From Baylisascaris procyonis (lineage: Eukaryota; Nematoda; Chromadorea; Rhabditida; Ascarididae), in the NCBI GenBank assembly GCA_037389465.1, contig JAZARR010000146.1, positions 6,037,501 to 6,101,500 on the forward strand: a stretch of DNA of 64,000 nucleotides, in the 5' to 3' direction. Both the position numbers and the translations under genes were made by a program. This document shows, in pieces, positions 37,117-64,000 of this stretch (its first letter is position 1; the number at the start of each line of letters is the position of its first letter). Below the pieces are notes generated by a model that was given only the letters and a program-made list of their open reading frames with translations, had not been told where the DNA came from and did not search any database.

Positions 37117-40100
37117 GAAATAAATTCAAATTGAACTTGTTGAAGTTTTAATTAGAAGTTAACGTTGAAAATTTCTAATTCATACTTAAAATAGAGTGTA
37201 AATTTAGCGCGCTGAGAAAATATAACAGAGTTTTGATAAATGAGGAAATTACGATCGAATAAACTGATAAAAGAAGATAAAACTGATATATGTAATGTAA
37301 AGGACTTAAATCTGAAACGTTTATGTAAAAAAAAAAAATTGTTAAAAGAAAAATTTATGAGGAATACTTAATTAATTTAAGAGGAATTTCATTTCGAAAT
37401 TGGTGGAAGCTATGATGATTGAATAGTTCATGAGATGATTGAACACTGAAAAATGAAGTTAAAGTCAGGGTGAACAGATCTAGCTAGTTTCGTATTTCAG
37501 AAAACTCATTTTTATATCGGTACAAACTTAGCACCACATATGCTCCATTCCTCAATGCTCCATTCCACATATAACTCCTCACTTTCTTCTTTAAGGTTAA
37601 TGTTTTTTTACTTACTCCATTATATTTTAGTCCATTCTTCTATTTTATTTAGTTTTAACTTCTGAAAAAAAAAAATTCATTGAAAGAGCAATCAGTCCAA
37701 AGATTAAACCAATGCGGTCAGAAGTATCACCACTTATGCTTAATTCACTCTGCTAGAAATTTTATATCGGAATTCAGCGATCGAATTTGCCTGTTAATGT
37801 TTCTTCAGAAATAAGAGCTTTTACATCATTTCAAAAAAATTCGAAGCATACTATGATGAGTTACAATTAAAAAAATTTCCACTAGTGAATCCATCGCTGA
37901 GATATCTTCAACAAAGTGAGGAAATTCTTCAAAAAATTTTTCAACTCCCTCACAAAAAAGCTCTGCGGCATTTTACGATAATATCGAGTGGAAAATTCAT
38001 TACTAATGAATTCGTTACTTTTATGCTTTCAAAGAATTTATGCCCTTGAAATATGCAAATTCGTCCCACCACACGCTAAAAAAAAGAACAAATGCAAACT
38101 TTAGAGTATTTCACGTCTGCAATTCGAGAAAAGAAGCGTAATCAAAATTGTGGGTCATTTTTGCAGAAGAAACGTTGCTATCTTGTTCCATGAAATTTCA
38201 TCACGTTCTATACCGTAAAATCTGGCTAAGTATGTTGCATACGCTTAGACTGAATCGAACTTTTGATTCCTTATGGCTAAAACAAATACACTTCACCTAT
38301 GTAAACGAAACCACTTTATCACATCGGATAAAATCTAAAAAACGAGTCAATATAGCCGTTGAATTAGACCGCACCCCAACGAACAGACCAGCCGTGAAAA
38401 CGCGTATCCTATACACTACGCAAATTATGTAGTAGTGTTGTTGATGAGTAAAGACAGCCAGCTGCACCATTCAATACTGGAGATCATTTCGAAGCGATCA
38501 ACTGACTTAGAACAGTATTGCGCTAAATAACAAATTTGGCATTTTTCGTCGGAGAAGCAACTCTTTTTGCGGCATCTGCTTAACTCGACTAATCTTTCAG
38601 TAAACGATCTACACCACATATGAGTTGAATAGGTCATTGCTTTTATCACGTGACTGTCTCCAACACTGTCTTTACCATGTGACTGTCTCCAATATGCACA
38701 ACACTGACACCAAGACTTGAGATCAAACGCATCTGTTGCTTACCAGAGAGTGTTTCCTATATGCTATAAGTCCTGCTGAATTAATCTCAACAGTCGAAAG
38801 AAGAAAGTTCCAAATTTTTAGAACCTTCGCGCTCTTGCAAGGAAGTATGTGTTGTGGCTGACCTCCCCGTTCATTCATGTGTCAGTGATTATTTGCATAT
38901 TTCAATCTAGGATTCATCGCAGCAAGACGGATAAAATTTATAATGTTATCATTCATATGACTGAGACTACCTGTCCGACCACGTCCAAAATCACGCCCCC
39001 CTTCCCTCTTTCCCTCCTTACTTGCTTTCACTGTCATATATTCATAGCCTCTAGAATATTTTGCCATCAATCAAAAATTTCTAGTTCAATCCAGAATTGG
39101 CACATTTAACGCCGGCTAAGATGCTGTTTTTTTATTGGTTTCTTTTTCACTGCACCTATTTTCCCTATAAGACGCCATAACCCGGGCTATAATAAACCAC
39201 AAATGTAAAAATTACCAGAACCTTCGATTTGATGAATTTTAAACTGGGCTAGCTTCACGCAAACATGCAACGGTTTCTTGCGGATGGCTTTTAATAGATA
39301 AGTATTCATATAAGCAATATGAATGAATTCTGGGTAATGTCTTCCTTATGAATGACGATTATTTGTGTTCAATTGTGAGCACTGAAGGTATTCAGAAAGC
39401 ATGGTGAAGAGGACATTGACAACAATTGAACTTTTTCATTTTTTTCTCCTTTTTTTTCCTAAGAACGCAATATATAATCGCACAAAGCAAATCCATGAGA
39501 AAGCACATCAATACAATTTTAAGTGAGAATCTCAGTAATAACGAACGATAGCAGAGGTACAATGGAAATGAATTTATATTACGAAGAAGCAGTCGAAGCA
39601 CGAACAAATGGCGCTAATTTTACCTAAATCTGCTTAAATTATTGTCGTCTATTCTGTTTTACAACAAATTTTTTAAAGCTTTATTCAGCATAGGCACATG
39701 CAACTTTTTATGTTTGCACATGGTTTGCACACGTTTCTTCATTTAAGTGAGGCAATCGTTTATTATGCATCTCTTCTAAACTGACCACCATTGTACAATA
39801 TTTGGCATTTAATAAACTCTACTGTCTTCATAGAACGTAATTTCAGATGGTTACCTAGCAAGGGGAAATTAATTTTAACGCGAATGAGATTAAAAGCATC
39901 GATGGCTCAGTTCCCAGTAATACGCAGATCAGTTCTAAATTAGAAGTTTATATGTTGTTCATCATTCAACTTGCTCTGAAAACTGACCTTGCAACTTTCT
40001 TGTATTTAATAATGAAATGCTGGCATTGGATAAAATATAGGAGTGCTTCCACTTATTAATTGAATATGCAAATAGCTGCTCTCATTCTGCCACACAATAT

Positions 40101-40688
40101 GATTGAAAAAACTTTCGCATTTCAAAAACAACAGCATCAGTGATGTGCACTGACGATGGTCAATACTCGATGAATAATGTGTTATTGAAAACGGGTGCCT
40201 AAAAGAATGAGCGTCCAATGTGCGATGCAAGTTAGAAGGTAGAGAATGGAATGGCGGAGAGGACTTTTATTCCACTGGCTTCCGAGTAATAAATTATCAA
40301 AATCAAATCTAGTGAAATCTTTCGACGATTGAAGATTCCTGACTTTCCTTTTTTTTCGCCGCTTTTTTTTTATTTGAAGCATTTTCCAACTCTCAATTTA
40401 TATAGTGTGAAGAGTAGGGACAAGAAGGAGGTTTGCGATGGTGGGAGGGGGGAGGGGGAAAAGGAAGGAAGAAGAAGAACAGTTTCGCATTCCTCTACAA
40501 ATGCGCGCTCAAATTGGAGCTGTTATACTCGACTGAGACGATACATAATAGTTTTATGATTCGCTTTATAATAATGCTGAAAGCAAACTATCCGCCAGCG
40601 TTCTCGGAAAAGTATTTCTTGGAGGAATTTCTTAACCCACAAGAATGATCCCATAAAAACCCTTTTCGTATGTTTCCCTATATCTTTC

Positions 40689-40694
40689 TTTATT
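40689..40694 (-). terminator. Candidate poly(A) signal AATAAA of the glutamate receptor gene
   Basis: TTTATT on the plus strand gives AATAAA on the minus strand, about 310 bases past the receptor stop codon at 41005. The distance is plausible for a nematode 3' UTR. Confidence 0.4.
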
Positions 40695-41004
40695 CTCCAT
40701 CTTTAAGGATATCACATTATCACGTCATGCGATATTAAAATTATCATTAAGTCGCGCTACTCACATATATTTTTTCGGTCTCATGAGTACATTACACTTA
40801 AAAATTTGTGCCCTAAATAGACGTATCGAAAGTGCTTACCTATGTAAGACATACCCACTGATCAAAAGTTTAACAGTTATTTCAACTTTTTTTAAAAGAA
40901 AGCGCTCTATTTTTTTAAACAATTTCTTATATAAAAATGACCCCAATAGAAAGAAATAAATGGGATTTCTTTTTCTAGCGTTTTGAGGTAACTAATTGAA
41001 AATA

Positions 41005-59028
<18,024 letters not shown>

Positions 59029-59059
59029 TGCAGCGTGATCGACTCTTCTGGTTACCTCT

Positions 59060-59061
59060 CT
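59060..59061 (-). promoter_or_regulatory. Candidate trans-splice or splice acceptor upstream of the receptor start
   Basis: CGCTTTCAG ends 31 bases before the provisional receptor ATG at 59028. It would fit spliced-leader addition. However, the frame stays open upstream of this point, so a longer first exon cannot be excluded. Confidence 0.35.
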
Positions 59062-62000
59062 GAAAGCGACAACAAGCTCGTAAGCACAACGTTCATTCGC
59101 ATAATCATCCAACTAGCCACTTCAAAGCCATTACAGTTGTCTTAAAGTGCTCATCAAACTGACATGTTCACTCCTCACGCTCTCCCTCATTCTCTCTCTT
59201 TCTCTCGAATTAATATTACAAATCTTTTTCCATTCATTGAAATTTTCTTCTTCGAATATTATCGAAAATTTTCCAAAAATATGAGGCAGCTGAATGACAA
59301 ACTTTTGCTGCCTAATCAACAATAAGTTTTATTTCAGATGGAATATTTTAGTCAAGAGAAGCATAATATGAGTAATGAGCAACAATACGCAACTGCTGTT
59401 TGATGAGGAATTAATGGCAAAGGGAGAAATTTCTGATCATTCGCCGCAGATATTGCTTTTGCGCACTGAAATTTGATATTCTTTTCAAAGCGGCTAACTT
59501 ATGAGGCTTTCGAATAGTTCGTTTAGTTTCCATTCTCACTAATATAATTCATTGGCTGTCAACAAAAGTGCGACGTAGAGATTACATTTGTTCAACGAAA
59601 CAGTTGCATTTGAGTTTATACTTTGATAATTTTAAATAACGGTTCCGGTATTCCTTAGAAACACTCATGAATATGCTATGGATGAGTTTATCCCAACAAA
59701 TAGGCCGATGAGTGAGGGTGAATAAGGAGTCAATTCTTGTGTGATAACTGGCTATTGCATGCGTTCATTAAGAGGTTATGAAAGAAGCTAATGTACGATT
59801 ATATTGCACATACACCACTCATTGGTGGCGTCAAACACCTGAATATGGGGAAGATGGTAGTTAGTTCACTCAAGTATACATCACATGTTGCTAGCAATTA
59901 TTATTCACCAAAGAGGACCAGTCGTCACACCTCATTGACTTAGACGATTCATTATGCACGCCTAACTTAAGGGTCATTCTAGAAGCATAAGAAGCAACAG
60001 CACAAATGAGTGCATTCGAAATTAAGCTAGCTTGCAAACTGCGAACATCAAGTTCAAAAGCAAAAAGCCTACAAATTCGATCGCTGAGAACGGCGCTTGT
60101 TTCAGTACCGACTGCAACACGCTCGGCGTTCATAACGAGTGCGTTTCATCTGTTAGATTCCTCATTGGTAAAAGAAGAGATGTCGAAAGAGGCAATACCA
60201 TATCTGAACTTCAATCGGAAGTTATCACTCAAGTAACCTTGACATTACTTTGACAAGTGAAACATGTCAAGCTCCACGAATGAAGCCCATATTTGACAAG
60301 CATCTCGAATACGCATGAGGATTTATATCAAAGGAGGAAAAATTCACTCCTCATTTTTGACGCAAATCTTCGAAAAACTATTACTCATTATATTTGGCCT
60401 AAATAAGTGACTCAATGATTACGAGAGAATAAAATGGAATAAAATGCTGAAGGAAATAAAAGTTATGTTTCGATTCTTTTCATTTTTTGTTCAATTTACG
60501 ATGATTTCTTAAAAGACTGAGGTTTGCAAGTGAGTCTTTCATAATTGGTTATGGTTGAAAGGGATTGTGTAGAGTGTGATTCGTTTGTAGGGAAATAAAA
60601 TATGCTCATAACTACATGCAATACCTCAAGTGCAATACTGCAGCGTTTATTGCTAACTCTTATTTAATTTAAGTAGAATTTAATTCGATTATGAGAACAA
60701 GTAAATGTATTTTTTATACTTTCCACCAACATATCAAATAGGCTTACCAATTCGACAATGCAGAAAATAGCTTTGATATGAATTCATAATAATTACATGT
60801 CGGTCAGAATATATTATTACATATGAAAGCAATATATCACATGAAATATTACACATTGTCGGGCAGTAATATATAGCACATCGATTACACACATAAAAAA
60901 TGCAAATGAGGGAAAAAGTTCGAATGAATGATGAGAAATAACATGAGCGCAATGATTGCATGGACGACGCATTGCCTTAATTGGGAAGCCGGGAGTTTGT
61001 ATACTTACCGGGTCGCTGAATTCGCACTTTTCTCTTTTTTGACTAAGCTCAACCGATATCATCATCTCCTATTTATACGACATGCGACAATTTATTCCAC
61101 GCAACGAACAAGCCCATCGCAGACCTTTTACTCTACCCAATCTATAGCGCCTTCAAAGATACCAATCGTTGTCATTCGCTCTACGTATCGTAATCATATT
61201 ATCATCTGTTTTTTCCAAAGATAGATTCGGTTTTTTTAGAAAAATTACAGAATTCGGCATTTACGGTAGGCGCTTTTTTTCTTTTTTTTTTTTGAGAGAA
61301 GCGTACGCCAGGTGGAGATGATTATGGGAAAGTAAATGAGATACATTACGACAATTCTTGAGTTCTTTTCAGATGCAATGCTTATCTTCTAGAGAAACTA
61401 GAATATCAGAGAGCAAAGCATCGTTAGTGATATTTTACTTGTAAAAGTCGCTAAAAGGACGATTTCTTCTATTCATGAGCAAGCGAAGCCATACGCCATA
61501 ACAAGTAGATCCACGAAATGTTCTTTTTATGCGATACTATGTCATAGTTACATATCTCTCCTTCCTTCTTGTCAAAATATTACTTTCGCAAAATTGGGCC
61601 GAAATATACTTCCCATCGCCTCAACGAGTTGGATATAGTAAAATCCGATTAATAAGATAAGCCACAAGTAATAGCTCTTTTAGTGCCAAACTAGTGGATT
61701 CGCTAACAACGTGTTCCCATTTGTTTATCGTCCGTTTTTTCGGGAGTTAAAAGGATTTCTGATTTCAAATGTAATTTAATTGCTGTAAGATAATGGATGG
61801 ATAGAATTACTCAGGAACATGATTTGACATAATTCTCAAAAAGTTAGTAATAAATACTTTATTATTTTTCAAAACACCATAAAAATCGGTGGGTTAAGTT
61901 AGTATGACGTTTTATTATGTGCTTCAAACAACACTAACAATCACCCTTCGAATAAATTAATACGTAATAATCAGTAACTAATAAGTGGGAAGTGGAGAAG

Positions 62001-62670
62001 GGATGAGGAGAGAGTGAGGGAGTGAAAACCTTTTCAGGATGAAACTGAAATGAGAGAGACCCTTTTACATTTCTAACATATTCATTGTTCATTAAATTCT
62101 CATAGATTCTCAACTATTGTGCTTCGATAAAGGGAAGGGAACTTAAGCAAATAAACGTATAAACAAACGACATCGGAGATGCTGTTGAGCAGTCTAATAG
62201 CCAAATCGGAAAATGAATAGAAGCAAAGCGCGTCAGCTAACTCGTTTACTATCTATTTATTTCTATAGAAATTTACAAAGTCCACGTTTATGGCTCTCAG
62301 CCACAACTCTTTAATGAAAATACAATAAAATACAATATGCTGGCATGAATCATTCTTAAAGAAAAAATGAAGAAGCATATTTTTATGGAACAATTTTTGA
62401 ATAAAAAATGGAAACCACTTCAATGAATAGACAAAAAAATTATATCAAGACATGCTCATATTTGAACATCTCTTCATGTTTTCATCAAATTCAAATGCAA
62501 TACGCTTATTTCAGTGATCATTTGCCAAAAATATTTCATTAGTCAGTCGAAAATCCTCCCCATCATTGCTCGCTGCGTGAGCAGCATAGAAAGAATTGCT
62601 GCAAAAAGACCGACTCATGAATTTTTACATATTGTAGAAGTAATATCATATGTAGTTTGAAAACTGCGAA

Positions 62671-62673
<3 letters not shown>

Positions 62674-62746
<73 letters not shown>
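62674..62746. repeat. (TA)n microsatellite
   Basis: About 73 bases of alternating T and A, uninterrupted to 62746. It yields a meaningless Tyr-Ile ORF. It is likely to vary in length and can form cruciforms. Confidence 0.97.
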
Positions 62747-62750
<4 letters not shown>

Positions 62751-64000
62751 ACACAAAGAACTGAAGTGAAGATATAATAAGGCATGACTTAAACACATTA
62801 AAATGAAGACAGCCTTTGCTTTGTCATATAACTCATTACGCAACATACTATGAAATAGCTTTCAGAATTAGCGTCGACGCGTTTAAGATGGTTTGAGGAA
62901 TGATAAAAAACCTATAGGGTCGCTTCGTTCATCTGAAGCAGTTAGGAGCGAAGAATACAATATACTACCATAAAGATCAAAGTTAGCTAAGTCATTCAAC
63001 GCTTATTTCCAAAATTTCTATCAAGAGGACAATTTTTATGCGCTGCCGATTCAGGACTTCGAGCCCGCCATGTTTCCCATTCTCCATGAGCAACGACATT
63101 TATTACGTGACCATCAATTGAGCAGATTCAACCTCAAGTAAAATTTGAGCAGTAACCTAAATACGCATCTAACCACATAGGAGGTTTAAGGAGGAATAAT
63201 GCACACAAGCATGCGTAAAAGTGACGAGCAGATTGAATGATGTGCACTGCCTTAATAAACAAAAACATTTCATCACAGTAATGTTTACATTCGACCCTTT
63301 ACTATATAAGGAGATCAACTAAGAGTCAAAGAAGCGTCCGCGGAGTATTTTGCAATCACTGAGCGATCTTAAAAACTTTTTGCATTTCATCGCACCACGT
63401 TACTTAATAATAAAAACTCAAAAAAAAAAACATTGGCAAAAGGCCTAATAATATGATTTCCCTGTGAAAATGATTTGTTGAACAGTGCTTGAATCTAATA
63501 ATCAATTATCAGCTTATAACTACGCAAATCTACGCTATAAATTTTACGGCATCCTCATATGACAATGATTCATAAAGGACTTGAAGTGCAACAGAAATAA
63601 ATCAATGGTTTATATTGTGGGAAGGAATTATATTTTCATCGTTTGTTTGCTGATTTATTCGTCTTTTTTTTTTTGATTCGCGAGTTCAAACTTGAGAGCG
63701 ATATGAATATTGAGCTAAATAACGAAGACTAAAGGTGAGGATTCCTTCTCACAAAATAAAAAAAAACTTGACAAACAACTTTCTATGTATTAACTTATCG
63801 ATTGAATGCTATGAAGTAAACAGATGTAAGCGAAAGTTTTTCGAATAGTTATAAAATGTTCCCTAAAAAATAATTCACCTCACTTCACTTGTTATACGCA
63901 ATTGAAAATATGCGACTGATGAAGTAGTAATGAACAACTTTTTTTGTAGACAGCTGTAGTGTCTCAGCAATTTTCGATCTACTTCGCACATTTTATCTCA

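Larger units (their letters stand above)
37028..41004. other. Intergenic DNA between ABCC and glutamate-receptor genes
   Basis: This stretch of about 4 kb is strongly AT-rich, with several A or T runs. ORFs of 60-94 codons are scattered on both strands without recognisable motifs. It should contain the ABCC promoter at its left end and the receptor 3' UTR at its right end. A short direct repeat (ATGCTCCATTCC) lies near 37540-37567, and a GTGACTGTCTCCAA repeat near 38650-38690. Confidence 0.6.
59029..64000. other. Upstream region of the receptor gene, no supported gene
   Basis: Open frames of 60-98 codons occur on both strands. The densest patch is 59890-60240, where three overlapping frames are open, so none is preferred. 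On the minus strand a start pair at 61060-61065 is followed by 19 codons and a strong donor (CCCG|GTAAGTAT, junction near 61009), a possible upstream exon. The remainder is AT-rich with no recognisable motif apart from the TA microsatellite. Confidence 0.55.

Noticed and set aside
62563..62796. 77-codon Tyr/Ile-rich ORF
   Set aside because: It is a translation of the TA microsatellite.

Overview
The window looks like nuclear DNA of a nematode, most likely a clade V (strongylid-type) parasite. The evidence is AT-rich sequence, many short phase-consistent exons, long introns, TTTTCAG/TTTTTAG-like acceptors, and nematode-type ABCC and metabotropic glutamate receptor proteins. The species assignment is an inference. 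Three protein-coding genes were reconstructed exon by exon, all on the minus strand. Every splice junction used below keeps the reading frame.

Layout. (1) 1-1355: a nearly homogeneous 178-bp satellite array cut by the left edge of the window, followed by a GC-rich 31-bp duplication (1447-1508) and unassigned DNA. (2) 4206-7911: a five-exon gene for a 242-residue protein with an N-terminal signal sequence and one further membrane segment; no family was recognised. (3) 7912-11319: intergenic, with a degenerate ORF and a tRNA-like A box. (4) 11320-37027: a full-size ABCC/MRP transporter gene with 33 placed exons covering TMD0, TMD1, NBD1, a long linker, TMD2 and NBD2. Only the exon expected to carry the first TMD0 helix was not found. 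(5) 37028-41004: intergenic. (6) 41005-59028: a class C metabotropic glutamate receptor of group II type (mgl-1-like), 21 exons and 932 residues, whose first exon is provisional. (7) 59029-64000: upstream DNA without a supported gene.

The genes lie 3.4 and 4.0 kb apart, too far for a typical nematode operon, so they are probably transcribed separately. Introns hold small duplications, hairpins, microsatellites and one pol III-like (SINE or tRNA-relic) block. I see no CRISPR array, rRNA, intact tRNA or complete transposon. The most interesting points are the unrecognised membrane protein, a Glu in place of the canonical ligand-contact Asp of the glutamate receptor, its PDZ-like C-terminus, a GC-AG intron in the ABCC gene, the missing TMD0 exon, and the satellite array.
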